Below are positions 28,612 to 36,271 of a stretch of DNA of 64,000 nucleotides, one piece after another. The notes under the pieces are model-generated. The model was not told the origin of the DNA. It saw nothing but the letters and a program-made list of their open reading frames with translations, and searched no databases. Each line of letters begins with the position of its first letter. Positions within the stretch are counted from its first letter, which is position 1. The DNA comes from Leclercia sp. LSNIH1 (lineage in GTDB: Bacteria; Pseudomonadota; Gammaproteobacteria; Enterobacterales; Enterobacteriaceae): contig NZ_CP026171.1 of the NCBI RefSeq assembly GCF_002902985.1, positions 124,001-188,000 on the forward strand, written 5' to 3'. Made by a program: the position numbers and the translations under genes.

Positions 28612-29062
28612 GAGAAGCGGACATTGCAGACTGCCCAGTAGAAAAAGTGCTATCAGAATTATCTAAAGGAAGATCGTATTTACCATGTCTCATTCTAACT
28701 GTTTAATAAATTACAAAAATTAAAATTTCCATTTAATATCATCGCGTTAAGCAAGAGAATTAAACCTCTCATTTAATTTATGATTCTTATTTAATTCATG
28801 AGTTGGTGTAAAAATAGGTTGCCGCACTATAGAAAGACACATATTTAAACCCAGCAGGAAATCATATTTGAAAGTAATGTGTTTAAGGGGCTGCGTAACA
28901 AGAACAGCAAGTAAATACATAGTAATAACAGTTACCATTCCCATTTCGCAAGTGGCCATATCAGAGGTGAACTAATGCCTGCTGCAATTTTAAGAATTAA
29001 GGTTATCCTAATAATTCTTTTGTATGATTAAGATCATCGATAAATTTACTAAGGACTCATTA
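28612..29062. other. AT-rich stretch with no supported gene
   Basis: About 450 bases between IS30 and the cytochrome gene. One arm of the IS30 target palindrome is at 28613-28624. A 70-aa minus-strand frame (28747-28959) with a possible membrane segment lacks a ribosome site and is not called. Confidence 0.5.
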
Positions 29063-29635
29063 ATGAAATTGCGACTCTGGAATCTATTACCCCATGATTA
29101 CGCTCCTTTTTTTCGTATTCTTCACATCATTGTGGCATTTCTAATATTATCACAAATTATTAACTCTAATCTGACAGAGACCGAAGCAATTGGTGAACAT
29201 AGTCTTGAAGGAGTTATAACCTGGATGCACATTATTTCAGGGTTAGGACTGATTATTTGTGGTTTTATTATGTTAAGTTGGATGCTTACTCAAAGAGGTT
29301 TTACTTATTATTTTTCATGGGTAGGGCTTGACTTTAGTGGTATTAAGCAAGATATAAAAACGTTGACTAGTTTCCGACTGCCCGATGCACATTCGGGAGG
29401 TATTGCCAGTACAATCCAAGGATTTGGAGTTCTAGCATTGCTAATTGTAGCACTTTCAGGTGGCCTATGGTTCTTGTTGAATACCATGCAGTCAAATCTG
29501 GCTGAAACAGTAATCCACTGGCATAAGTTCTTTACTACTTTCATTGAGGTCTATTTTTATGCACATGGTGCAATGGGAGTTTTGCATATTTTAATTGAAA
29601 AATATAAAAGCCGCTCAGTTAACCTAAGTGACTAA
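29063..29635 (+). CDS. Cytochrome b561-type membrane protein
   Basis: ATG 29063 is favoured by AAGGACT upstream; 190 aa. Four membrane helices, with histidines in RILHIIVAFLILSQI, TWMHIISGLGLIICGF, IHWHKFFTTFIEVYFY and AHGAMGVLHILI, placed to bind two b hemes as in the bacterial cytochrome b561/Ni-Fe hydrogenase b family. Such proteins pass electrons across the inner membrane. It is followed 200 bp later by a metal-efflux gene on the same strand. The DNA is AT-rich compared with its neighbours, a sign of separate origin. Confidence 0.8.
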   Translation: MKLRLWNLLPHDYAPFFRILHIIVAFLILSQIINSNLTETEAIGEHSLEGVITWMHIISGLGLIICGFIMLSWMLTQRGFTYYFSWVGLDFSGIKQDIKTLTSFRLPDAHSGGIASTIQGFGVLALLIVALSGGLWFLLNTMQSNLAETVIHWHKFFTTFIEVYFYAHGAMGVLHILIEKYKSRSVNLSD

Positions 29636-29834
29636 TCTGTTGTGAGATAATATTACTTCAAGTTGAAGAAAACCCTAAAAATAAAATTTAGTTTACTAGA
29701 AGATGAAACAGCACTTGCAGAGACTTTTTAATTAAATTTAATAAAAACGAAAAAATATTCATGGCGAAATGATTGTTTAATTATCTATCATGGATAGAAA
29801 TGTGAGTTAGTCGTCCTATTTTAGGAAGTTAATA

Positions 29835-30758
29835 ATGACTAAAACAAAAGGGTTACCTCGTCCGCTGACGCACTACGCTTGGCTTTCCATTGCCACGGCT
29901 ATTGCCACTATCGGACTCAAAGGTGTGGCGTGGAAAATGACCGGTTCGGTCGGTCTGCTATCTGATGCCATCGAATCCGTAGTTAACCTCGCAGGAGCCC
30001 TAATGGCGCTCTGGATGCTGACCTTGGCTGCGCTTCCGGCCGATGAGAACCATGCATATGGGCACGGCAAAGCCGAATATTTCTCGAGTGCTTTCGAAGG
30101 ATTTCTGATCCTATTGGCGGCAGCCAGTATCGCCTATACCGCAGTTGAGCGGATGTTAACTCCACAGCCGCTTGAGGAGATTGGTCTCGGATTACTGGTT
30201 TCAACAGTCGCATCAATCCTTAATTTTGTGACGGCTCGCATTTTGTTAAGGGCTGGCAGGCAGCACAACTCTATCACTCTTGAGGCAGATGCTCATCACC
30301 TGCTGACCGATGTCTGGACGTCGGTCGGTGTCATTTTTGGTGTCGGACTGGTTTATCTGACCGGCTGGTTTTGGGTCGATCCGATCGTTGCATTGCTGGT
30401 CGCAGCCAACATCGTTTGGACTGGTTATCAGCTTATGAGTCGTTCAGCTGCAGGTCTGATGGACGTATCGCTACCCACGGAAGAACTCAAAAAAATCGAG
30501 TCACTGCTGGCAGGATATCGTGAACAGGGGCTTGATTTCCATGCACTACGTACACGCCAGGCTGGCGGGCGGGCGTTTATGACAATGCACATCCTAGTTC
30601 CTGGGCGATGGACTGTTCAATATGGGCACGACTGGGCCGAGCGTATAGAGAATGATATCCGCACCGCACTGCCTTTTATCCATATCACCACTCATGTGGA
30701 ACCGTTGGAAGATCCCGCGTCAATGAACGACCAAACGCTCGACATTTCTGATCACTAA
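29835..30758 (+). CDS. Cation diffusion facilitator (CDF) metal exporter
   Basis: 307 aa with six membrane helices. Metal-site motifs [24 protein letters not shown] and [14 protein letters not shown] (paired His/Asp on helices II and V) and a cytoplasmic C-terminal domain ([12 protein letters not shown]). CDF proteins export Zn, Fe, Co, Ni or Mn in exchange for protons; the DxxxS/HxxxD pattern here does not fix the metal. Behind AGGAAGTTAATA. Its GC-richer DNA contrasts with the cytochrome gene. Confidence 0.92.
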   Translation: MTKTKGLPRPLTHYAWLSIATAIATIGLKGVAWKMTGSVGLLSDAIESVVNLAGALMALWMLTLAALPADENHAYGHGKAEYFSSAFEGFLILLAAASIAYTAVERMLTPQPLEEIGLGLLVSTVASILNFVTARILLRAGRQHNSITLEADAHHLLTDVWTSVGVIFGVGLVYLTGWFWVDPIVALLVAANIVWTGYQLMSRSAAGLMDVSLPTEELKKIESLLAGYREQGLDFHALRTRQAGGRAFMTMHILVPGRWTVQYGHDWAERIENDIRTALPFIHITTHVEPLEDPASMNDQTLDISDH

Positions 30759-30854
30759 ACTAACCACATGTCGCTGGTCGGGCAGGGTAACAAACCTCGC
30801 TCTACAAAAATTTCAGGTATTCTCTATAATTCTGAGGGTACTTGATGTGACCTG

Positions 30855-30912
30855 CGCCCAATTGTTGGGCACGCAATATTTTTAAAAAGTCCGCTTCTGG
30901 CACAAAGCGGAC
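30855..30912. repeat. Two short inverted repeats upstream of relBE
   Basis: gccca-attgt-tgggc (30856-30870) and gtccgctt...aagcggac (30889-30896/30905-30912). The second shares the tccgct/agcgga core with the palindrome targeted by IS30, so it may be a related mobile-element hot spot. Confidence 0.5.
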
Positions 30913-30984
30913 AGTGATCACCGTTCTTACGACTACTTTCTGACTTACTTCGTGACTTGCCCTAAGCATGTTGTAGTGCGATAC

Positions 30985-31008
30985 TTGTAATGACATTTGT
31001 AATTACAA
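30985..31008 (+). promoter_or_regulatory. relBE operator
   Basis: ttgtaatgaca and ttgtaattacaa form the overlapping hexad-type sites recognised by RelB/RelBE just upstream of relB, as in E. coli K-12. Expression is expected to be autoregulated by RelB with conditional cooperativity through RelE. Confidence 0.8.
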
Positions 31009-31020
31009 GGGGTGTAAGAC

Positions 31021-31260
31021 ATGGGTAGCATTAACCTACGTATTGACGATGAACTTAAAGCGCGTTCTTACGCCGCGCTTGAAAAAATGGGCGTAACTCC
31101 TTCTGAAGCGCTTCGTCTCATGCTCGAGTATATCGCTGACAATGAACGCTTGCCGTTCAAACAGACACTCCTGAGTGATGAAGATGCTGAACTTGTGGAG
31201 ATAGTGAAAGAACGACTTCGTAATCCTAAGCCAGTACGTGTGACGCTGGATGAACTCTGA
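31021..31260 (+). CDS. relB: Antitoxin RelB
   Basis: 79 aa, essentially the E. coli RelB: ribbon-helix-helix N-terminus (MGSINLRIDDELKARSYAAL) that dimerises and binds the operator, and a C-terminal tail (PKPVRVTLDEL) that wraps the toxin. Behind AAGGGGTG. The relE start overlaps its stop. Confidence 0.97.
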   Translation: MGSINLRIDDELKARSYAALEKMGVTPSEALRLMLEYIADNERLPFKQTLLSDEDAELVEIVKERLRNPKPVRVTLDEL

Positions 31261-31547
31261 TGGCGTATTTTCTGGATTTTGACGAGCGGGCACTAAAGGA
31301 ATGGCGAAAGCTGGGCTCGACGGTACGTGAACAGTTGAAAAAGAAGCTGGTTGAAGTACTTGAGTCACCCCGGATTGAAGCAAACAAGCTCCGTGGTATG
31401 CCTGATTGTTACAAGATTAAGCTCCGGTCTTCAGGCTATCGCCTTGTATACCAGGTTATAGACGAGAAAGTTGTCGTTTTCGTGATTTCTGTTGGGAAAA
31501 GAGAACGCTCGGAAGTATATAGCGAGGCGGTCAAACGCATTCTCTGA
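31260..31547 (+). CDS. relE: mRNA interferase toxin RelE
   Basis: 95 aa, E. coli-type RelE. AYFLDFDERALKEW at the start and LRSSGYRLVYQV with the catalytic Arg; basic residues K and R and the C-terminal Tyr region are kept. It cleaves mRNA in the ribosomal A site. Overlaps relB by one base. A hok gene follows, as hokD follows relBE in K-12. Confidence 0.97.
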   Translation: MAYFLDFDERALKEWRKLGSTVREQLKKKLVEVLESPRIEANKLRGMPDCYKIKLRSSGYRLVYQVIDEKVVVFVISVGKRERSEVYSEAVKRIL

Positions 31548-31556
31548 ACCAAAGCA

Positions 31557-31605
31557 TGACATCTCTGTTTCGCACCGATGGTGACACTTCTGCTTTGCGT
31601 TGACA
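31557..31605. repeat. 49-bp repeat, copy 2, between relE and hok
   Basis: Same family as 7941-7989. Read from the other strand, its outer end tgtcaacgcaaagcagaa is 19/26 identical to the left end at 25783 (tgttaacaccaagctgta and following), so it may be the right inverted repeat of an element spanning 25783-31605. A very similar spacer sits between relE and hokD in K-12 as I recall it. Confidence 0.6.
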
Positions 31606-31617
31606 GGAGAAGAAGCC

Positions 31618-31776
31618 ATGAAACTGCCGAACCAACCCGTTGTTTTGTGCGTATTGATAGTATGTCTTACGCTGTTGATATTCACCTGGCTTACGCGCAA
31701 TTCGCTCTGCGAACTGCGGCTGAAAGACGGTACGCGGGAAGTGTCGGCTGTGATGGACTACGAATCCGGTAAGTAG
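31618..31776 (+). CDS. hok: Hok/Gef-family membrane toxin
   Basis: 52 aa: [19 protein letters not shown], then [19 protein letters not shown] and ending ESGK, the Hok pattern (single membrane helix, Cys pair, periplasmic tail). It kills by collapsing membrane potential when unprotected. It lacks the normal hok leader; in front are relBE and the 49-bp repeat. The ribosome site aggagaagaagccatg (31605-31620) is identical to that at 25767-25782. It could now be expressed with relBE, free of sok control. Confidence 0.92.
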   Translation: MKLPNQPVVLCVLIVCLTLLIFTWLTRNSLCELRLKDGTREVSAVMDYESGK

Positions 31777-31838
31777 CTGAAAGAGGGGGGTAACCCCCCT
31801 CGATTCAGATGTGGCCAGCAAGCCAATAGCACCTTTAG

Positions 31839-31872
31839 AAAAGGGTTTCTCCGGTCGGGGAAACCCTTTTTT
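31839..31872 (+). terminator. Terminator after hok
   Basis: aaaagggttt / aaaccctttt stem around a 14-nt loop followed by T-run. Confidence 0.85.
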
Positions 31873-32008
31873 CCTTCCGTTCGGTGGCAGACCGCCACTC
31901 AATTACCCAAGGCATTCAACAGTCTCAGTGGAATACCGTCGGATTAAAATTCTCCCCAGAACGGCTGCGGCTCGCACTGGGTACCTCCTCCTGCGTCCTG
32001 TTTAATTC

Positions 32009-32215
32009 TCAACGCCTCAATTTTTCGAGGACCCGCCGCATTTTCCGAACCTGGCTGGTCGTGGAGAGAGTACTGGTTTGTGGATGACATGCACTGGTCT
32101 TCTCATTGGGCTGTAGCTCATAGGACATAGCCAGTGCGGTCAGTGCTTCTTCAGCATCCAGCAGAGCTTTAATGGCCGTCTGGCGCATCTCTGCACGGCG
32201 TTCAATTATGGTCAT
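32009..32215 (-). CDS. Hypothetical small protein
   Basis: 68 aa, helical (IERRAEMRQTAIKALLDAEEALTALAM) with a basic C-terminus (QVRKMRRVLEKLRR). Last gene of the leftward run from 36211. Behind AAGGAC. No family recognised. Confidence 0.6.
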   Translation of the reverse strand: MTIIERRAEMRQTAIKALLDAEEALTALAMSYELQPNEKTSACHPQTSTLSTTSQVRKMRRVLEKLRR

Positions 32216-32254
32216 GTTTGTCCTTGCTGCATCCGGTAAAATGACGCCGGGTAT

Positions 32255-32629
32255 TCAGTCTTTCACGTTTTTCAGAATGGCCTGGCGGCAGGCATTCCAG
32301 ATCGTCTGGGCATTCGCATCGCAGTCCACGAACCCGCCGCATTCCTGATAGATGACCTGGTAGACGCTGTCTGGGATCTTCTCCGGTACAACCGGGGAAA
32401 AGATGCTGACGGATGCCTTTCCTTCGGCGGCGTCACAGACGGCGTCCAGATGATTCGCCATCCATTCGGTTAAATTCAGATCCTCCTGAATTGCCTGCGC
32501 CTTATAGCGTTCTTTTCTTGTTACAGTGGCACGCATCTGAATTTGTACGCTCGCAGGCTCTTCGCCCTTCATCGCATTCTGAAGTGCAGATTTGGGCTGT
32601 TTCATCTTCGTTTTCATTTTCAATCGCAC
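32255..32629 (-). CDS. Ribbon-helix-helix-like regulator, paralogue of 33700-33948
   Basis: 124 aa from GTG 32629, which overlaps the upstream stop (ATG codons at 32617 and 32605 are alternatives). SVQIQMRATVTRKERYKAQA and LNLTEWMANHLDAVCD align with VQMRMTPEKKSRYVREAK and LTISAWIQRHMDQVCD of the 33700 protein. The strand-helix-helix layout is that of small RHH/CopG-like DNA-binding proteins. A C-terminal extension of ~60 residues is unique. A candidate for binding the operators of this operon. Confidence 0.65.
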   Translation of the reverse strand: MRLKMKTKMKQPKSALQNAMKGEEPASVQIQMRATVTRKERYKAQAIQEDLNLTEWMANHLDAVCDAAEGKASVSIFSPVVPEKIPDSVYQVIYQECGGFVDCDANAQTIWNACRQAILKNVKD

Positions 32630-33198
32630 TATTTGGAAAGCGGCTTGTCTTCAGTGGGCTGAACCGGGGCTGTCTCCCCCGGCGTAACCAGCACACCAGC
32701 TTCACTCAGCACATGTCTCCACTGCTCATCCCGGTAGGCCGTTGCGGCGTCGGCAGAATCAAAGCATTGGTCGCAGGGCGGAGAATTTACGGTAACCAGG
32801 CTCACTACCGGCTTAACGTAGTACGCTCTTCCCCGTGGATAATCTTTTCCACAAGGGGCATAGAGCTCCTCGTCCCCACCAACACGGCGGAGGTGGAATT
32901 CTGGTTGCTGGCTGGCCTGCTCGGACAGCTTCACGGATGCCGTCTGCCAAGCTGCGATAGCCCGGGTCATGTCGCTTTCATGCCTGGCAAGATCTGCATC
33001 CCGGCGAGCCAGTAGGTGCGCGATAATATTGGCTTCATCGTAATTGATGACCGCCATTAGTTGACGGGTCGCTTCATCCCAGTCCTGTACTGCGGAGCCA
33101 TCCAGTGGATTAGCGAGGTGCGCCTGGTATGTCGTACGGTAATTTGCGGCAGCACCTTCCAGCTGGTGCAGTTTTTCATCCGATAGTTGTTCGGTCAT
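32629..33198 (-). CDS. Hypothetical protein
   Basis: ATG 33198 (MTEQLSDEK) is chosen because AAAAGGAACT precedes it; 189 aa. Helical N-terminal two-thirds, then LYAPCGKDYPRGRAYYVKP with cysteines (CDQC) suggesting a small metal site. No family recognised. Stop touches the next start. Confidence 0.65.
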   Translation of the reverse strand: MTEQLSDEKLHQLEGAAANYRTTYQAHLANPLDGSAVQDWDEATRQLMAVINYDEANIIAHLLARRDADLARHESDMTRAIAAWQTASVKLSEQASQQPEFHLRRVGGDEELYAPCGKDYPRGRAYYVKPVVSLVTVNSPPCDQCFDSADAATAYRDEQWRHVLSEAGVLVTPGETAPVQPTEDKPLSK

Positions 33199-33242
33199 TG
33201 CACAGTTCCTTTTAGATGCAGGCTCAACGCTTGCATTAAAAT

Positions 33243-33575
33243 TCATGCCGTCTGTTTGGCTGCGGCTTTACGCTGGGCGGCGATATGGGCGGCAATCTGC
33301 TTTTTGAGGCGCTTATAGTCAGCCCTGAAGCGTGCCACGTCATCGATCTCAATCATGTACCCGCAGCTGTAACCGGCATGCCCAAACGCATCGTCATCTT
33401 CGTAGTTTGGACAGTGATCGCTTTCCCAACCCGCTGCATCCAGCAATTCATCAATAGCGACGAGGTGTGCCCTGGGCGCATTCTCAATGATGAAGTAGAG
33501 CGAGCGACCCCAGAAGTGGCTGCGGGTACCTTCGATTACAGCAGTGTCGTTCGTGGTCTGGCGGGAAAGTTTCAT
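33243..33575 (-). CDS. Hypothetical protein
   Basis: ATG 33575 follows CAAAGGAG, giving 110 aa. Contains SLYFIIENAPRAHLVAIDELLDAAGW and CGYMIEIDDVARFRADYKRLK; C-terminus Ala/Lys/Gln-rich. The leader holds a copy of the gcccgg...ccggggc hairpin (33589-33606). No family recognised. Confidence 0.65.
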   Translation of the reverse strand: MKLSRQTTNDTAVIEGTRSHFWGRSLYFIIENAPRAHLVAIDELLDAAGWESDHCPNYEDDDAFGHAGYSCGYMIEIDDVARFRADYKRLKKQIAAHIAAQRKAAAKQTA

Positions 33576-33663
33576 TGGATACTCCTTTGCCCGGAGCCGC
33601 CGGGGCGGGGGTGTGATGTTCACACCTTGTGTTTGCAGTATGCGGTCCTTTTCAGGCAACCGG

Positions 33664-33676
33664 GAAAGTAACTTTT
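33664..33676. promoter_or_regulatory. Dispersed palindrome, one mismatch
   Basis: GAAAGTAACTTTT, in the 124-bp gap between the 33700 and 33243 genes, about 90 bp upstream of the latter's start. Confidence 0.5.
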
Positions 33677-33699
33677 CGCTGCTGCTGGTGGACTGTCGC

Positions 33700-33948
33700 C
33701 TATTGCTCGCCAGCCTTTTTCTTTAGATAGTTTACGTCTGACTCATCACATACCTGATCCATATGACGCTGAATCCATGCCGAGATAGTCAGGCCATTAC
33801 GCTTCGCCTCACGGACATAGCGTGATTTTTTCTCCGGGGTCATACGCATCTGGACCAGTGCCGTTGCTTTGTCGGCCTCATCTTTTTTCGCGTTATCGTT
33901 GCCCTTCATATGGATCGCGTTAACGTGCTTTTCATTGTTATCGGTCAT
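33700..33948 (-). CDS. Ribbon-helix-helix-like protein
   Basis: ATG 33948 (MTDNNEKHV) gives 82 aa. ALVQMRMTPEKKSRYVREAKRNGLTISAWIQRHMDQVCD is a strand-helix-helix unit like plasmid RHH regulators (TraY/CopG/MobC-like). Paralogue of 32255-32629. Likely binds DNA as a dimer; the target is unknown, but the palindromes at 34640 and 36289 are obvious candidates. Confidence 0.7.
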   Translation of the reverse strand: MTDNNEKHVNAIHMKGNDNAKKDEADKATALVQMRMTPEKKSRYVREAKRNGLTISAWIQRHMDQVCDESDVNYLKKKAGEQ

Positions 33949-34007
33949 AGTGTTCTCGGTCAAACAGAGCCGCGTAGTGCGGCTCCCAGGGGGAGAGTGC
34001 AGCCGTG

Positions 34008-34562
34008 TCATGTCGCTGTTGAAACCGTCGGGTCAGGGGCCAGTCCTGTGGCGAGGTTTACGGAAACGTTCTGCACGTTAGAATGAATTGTCTGGTCAGG
34101 CTGTTGGTCTGTATTATGGACGACGGTGTCTGATGGATTGTCAGCCATTCGAACAAGATCACCGGCCATAACTTCGTGCCGATGATCAAGCATGACTATG
34201 CCAGTCCGTGCCTGGGCACGGGGTGTGCCGTTAGCGCTGCGGATGAATGCACTTCGAAATCCCGTCACGGTACGAACAGTACCCTTGTCCAGGACCCGCT
34301 GGCCCGACTCCAGAGTCTCAGCTGCGGCCGCATGAAATTCCGCCACGGCAGCAGCAAACCACTTTTCGAAACGGGGAGCAATGGTCTTCACGGCAAGCGA
34401 GGTACAGGAATAGACCTGTTCAACCTGCTTAGAACCGTTTTTATCGGTAAAGGCGATAATGCCGATTCGGCCACAGTTAACGGTGTAGAAGGTTGGTCTG
34501 AAGCCGTTGGTGAGGAGTGATTTAACAGCTGAGAAGAAAGCGGATTTAAGCATCGGTTTCAT
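34008..34562 (-). CDS. Hypothetical protein
   Basis: 184 aa from ATG 34562. Basic N-terminus (MKPMLKSAFFSAVKSLLTNG), central helices and a low-complexity polar C-terminus (HNTDQQPDQTIHSN). First gene behind the promoter at 34624-34663; its leader carries the repeated hairpin (34578-34595). No family recognised. Confidence 0.65.
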   Translation of the reverse strand: MKPMLKSAFFSAVKSLLTNGFRPTFYTVNCGRIGIIAFTDKNGSKQVEQVYSCTSLAVKTIAPRFEKWFAAAVAEFHAAAAETLESGQRVLDKGTVRTVTGFRSAFIRSANGTPRAQARTGIVMLDHRHEVMAGDLVRMADNPSDTVVHNTDQQPDQTIHSNVQNVSVNLATGLAPDPTVSTAT

Positions 34563-34577
34563 GGGGTTATCCTGTAT

Positions 34578-34595
34578 GCCCGGAAACGCCGGGGC
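34578..34595 (-). other. Leader hairpin copy (gcccggaaacgccggggc)
   Basis: The same 18-mer occurs at 36226-36243 and with two changes at 33589-33606, each 14-16 nt upstream of a start codon on the minus strand. The transcript can form a GCCC...GGGC hairpin over or near the ribosome site. Confidence 0.6.
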
Positions 34596-34623
34596 GTGCG
34601 GCCAGAGTGCCGCTGTGTGATTA

Positions 34624-34663
34624 AATATACAGAATCAGAGTTGTTTTGTCAATACAAAACAAC
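34624..34663 (-). promoter_or_regulatory. Promoter with 24-bp palindromic operator
   Basis: On the minus strand: -35 TTGACA (34652-34647), 17-bp spacer, -10 TATATT (34629-34624). Bases 34640-34663 are a perfect palindrome with arms gttgttttgt / acaaaacaac around caat, covering the -35. Drives 34562 leftward. Confidence 0.8.
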
Positions 34664-34747
34664 GGGTGCTTTTTCCACCTGATAGCTGTATTTATTTTTT
34701 AAATCAGACTGTTAAAGTTGTAATGAGCAGTGCAGCAGCGGGCTGAG

Positions 34748-35029
34748 TCAGCCCACCGAGATCACCGCCGTTGTGGCTAACTCCTGCCCACGCCCGGTCA
34801 GCCGTACGCGATAGAAACAGCTCTGTTCTAACCCACTTTTCAGAGTGAACTCAATCAGGCCCAGCCGGAAGAGGGGTGGCAGACTGGGGGCATTAACCGG
34901 AAAATATCCCAGCGTACTGAGGCAATCTGGACGCTGCTCCATCCCTTTCTTTCCGTTGCCCTGCATCAGGTAGCGGGTTCCGGTATTCAGCCGACGCAGA
35001 GTATAAATTTGGGCGTTAGTCAGCGTCAT
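34748..35029 (-). CDS. Small winged-helix-like protein, paralogue of 22205-22498
   Basis: ATG 35029 (MTLTNAQIYTLRRL) or 35035; 93 aa. LTNAQIYTLRRLNTGTRY and PPLFRLGLIEFTLK match the 22205 protein, followed by SCFYRVRLTGRGQEL matching SYYQVKLSATGSDL. Start overlaps the end of the 43-aa zinc-ribbon gene. Probable DNA-binding fold, function unknown. Confidence 0.7.
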   Translation of the reverse strand: MTLTNAQIYTLRRLNTGTRYLMQGNGKKGMEQRPDCLSTLGYFPVNAPSLPPLFRLGLIEFTLKSGLEQSCFYRVRLTGRGQELATTAVISVG

Positions 35030-35147
35030 GATCATCGCCCTCTTCAGTGGAAGAGCTGACCGGCTGTTTCCAGCCGCAGTGACAGTCCTGTAGCGTTCCA
35101 TCCCCCCCTTCAAGGTACGCCAGGCACTCGGGGCAATACAGCTTCAT
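35016..35147 (-). CDS. 43-aa zinc-ribbon-like protein
   Basis: ATG 35147 overlaps the TAA of the upstream gene (TAATG), a classic coupling. MKLYCPECLAYLEGG and LQDCHCGWKQP give two Cys pairs (CxxC and CxC), a small zinc-ribbon pattern, then an acidic tail. It overlaps the next gene's start as well. Confidence 0.65.
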   Translation of the reverse strand: MKLYCPECLAYLEGGDGTLQDCHCGWKQPVSSSTEEGDDHDAD

Positions 35148-35563
35148 TACCACGGGACCACCTCGACATGTTCACCCAGCCAGGCCAGCTTCTCGCGAAG
35201 CAGTTCGGCGGCATGCATCTGGTCTTCGGCCCAGAATGGAGCGAGTCCCATAAATTCGCACCAGTACGCCAGACCGGATTTTCCGTCGTCCCGGTAAGTC
35301 CAGACCGCCTGGCCGTGACCCACGCCGGAGTCGACGGTTACATACAGCCCGGGCATGCATTCACAGGGCTCCTCGCAGTCGCAGGTGCCACTCTGGACCA
35401 CGCGTACTCGTCTCAGCTTCACTGCGGTACGCAGGCGCAGGAGCTCCTCCAGCGCATCAGCGTCGAATTTCGTCGTGCTGACAAGGGTGTTTGCACTGGT
35501 TTTACGCAGCGCCTGAATACGGGTGCGAAGCGCATCGTTGCTGATAGTAGCCTTAATCATCAT
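35147..35563 (-). CDS. Hypothetical protein with Cys cluster
   Basis: 138 aa from ATG 35563, which overlaps the stop of the upstream gene. A central CDCEEPCECMPG cluster has four Cys and may bind metal, followed by GLYVTVDSGVGHGQAVWTYRDDGKSG. No family recognised. Confidence 0.65.
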   Translation of the reverse strand: MMIKATISNDALRTRIQALRKTSANTLVSTTKFDADALEELLRLRTAVKLRRVRVVQSGTCDCEEPCECMPGLYVTVDSGVGHGQAVWTYRDDGKSGLAYWCEFMGLAPFWAEDQMHAAELLREKLAWLGEHVEVVPW

Positions 35564-35817
35564 TATTCCCCCATCTCACCCAGCTGCTTGCGGATTGAAA
35601 CGCTTTCCGCACGGAGTTCATCTTGTTTTGCCAGCAGGAAACGTTTTACAAGCGCCATCGCGTCCAGAAATTCAGTGGGCTCACATTCAACCCGTTCGCA
35701 CACGCTCTGAACGGCTTCCGTCACCAGCGGCATTACGTCCAGCGCTGTCTGCATTTCCGAAATCACAGAGGAGTTGCCTGCGTAACGGGTTGCCAGTGAC
35801 AGAGTCTCTTTGCTCAT
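35563..35817 (-). CDS. Hypothetical small protein
   Basis: ATG 35817 (MSKETLSLATRYAG) behind AAGGAGCGAT; 84 aa, helical. No family recognised. Tight spacing (10 bp) to the upstream gene. Confidence 0.65.
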   Translation of the reverse strand: MSKETLSLATRYAGNSSVISEMQTALDVMPLVTEAVQSVCERVECEPTEFLDAMALVKRFLLAKQDELRAESVSIRKQLGEMGE

Positions 35818-35827
35818 GGATCGCTCC

Positions 35828-36211
35828 TTATGCCGAGACCGGACGGACAAACAAGTCATGCGCCCCATCTGCCAGCGGCTCGCAGTAATCACCGAAACCG
35901 TCTGGCACAATGCTGCCATCGGCCACGATGCAGGAAGCCACCGGTTTCTGTGCCCGGTACGCTGCCAGTTCGGCTGCGTCGACTTTCGCGCCATCGGTCA
36001 GGTCAAAATGCAGATCGTCATACGCAGAGCCGTTCAGCTCTTCTTCCAGACTGATAGCCGCATTCAAGGTAGCCAGCGCATCAGCGACGTCACGTGAGTT
36101 GATTTTTGCGTCGCGCAGCTCTAGCTCAAAGGCCAGTTGCAGGCGGCGTACAGCGACGATGTGGGACTTATGCTGGGACAGACGAATGAGGGTGTCGATA
36201 TCGTGGGTCAT
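35828..36211 (-). CDS. Hypothetical protein
   Basis: ATG 36211 (MTHDIDTLIRLSQH) behind ATAAGGTAAG; 127 aa, helical and acidic. First gene of the five-gene leftward run to 34748. Leader hairpin at 36226-36243. No family recognised. Confidence 0.65.
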   Translation of the reverse strand: MTHDIDTLIRLSQHKSHIVAVRRLQLAFELELRDAKINSRDVADALATLNAAISLEEELNGSAYDDLHFDLTDGAKVDAAELAAYRAQKPVASCIVADGSIVPDGFGDYCEPLADGAHDLFVRPVSA

Positions 36212-36225
36212 GATGCTTACCTTAT

Positions 36226-36243
36226 GCCCGGAAACGCCGGGGC
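36226..36243 (-). other. Leader hairpin copy (gcccggaaacgccggggc)
   Basis: Identical to 34578-34595 and in the same position relative to the start codon (15 nt upstream). Confidence 0.6.
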
Positions 36244-36271
36244 GTTGGTGCGGATGCCGCGCCATGGGATT

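Noticed and set aside
28747..28959. 70-aa minus-strand frame with a hydrophobic segment
   Set aside because: Resembles a small toxin only in hydrophobicity; no Hok-type or type I TA signature and no start signal.
30802..30996. 64-aa minus-strand frame ahead of relB
   Set aside because: Overlaps the relBE operator and inverted repeats; no sign of coding.
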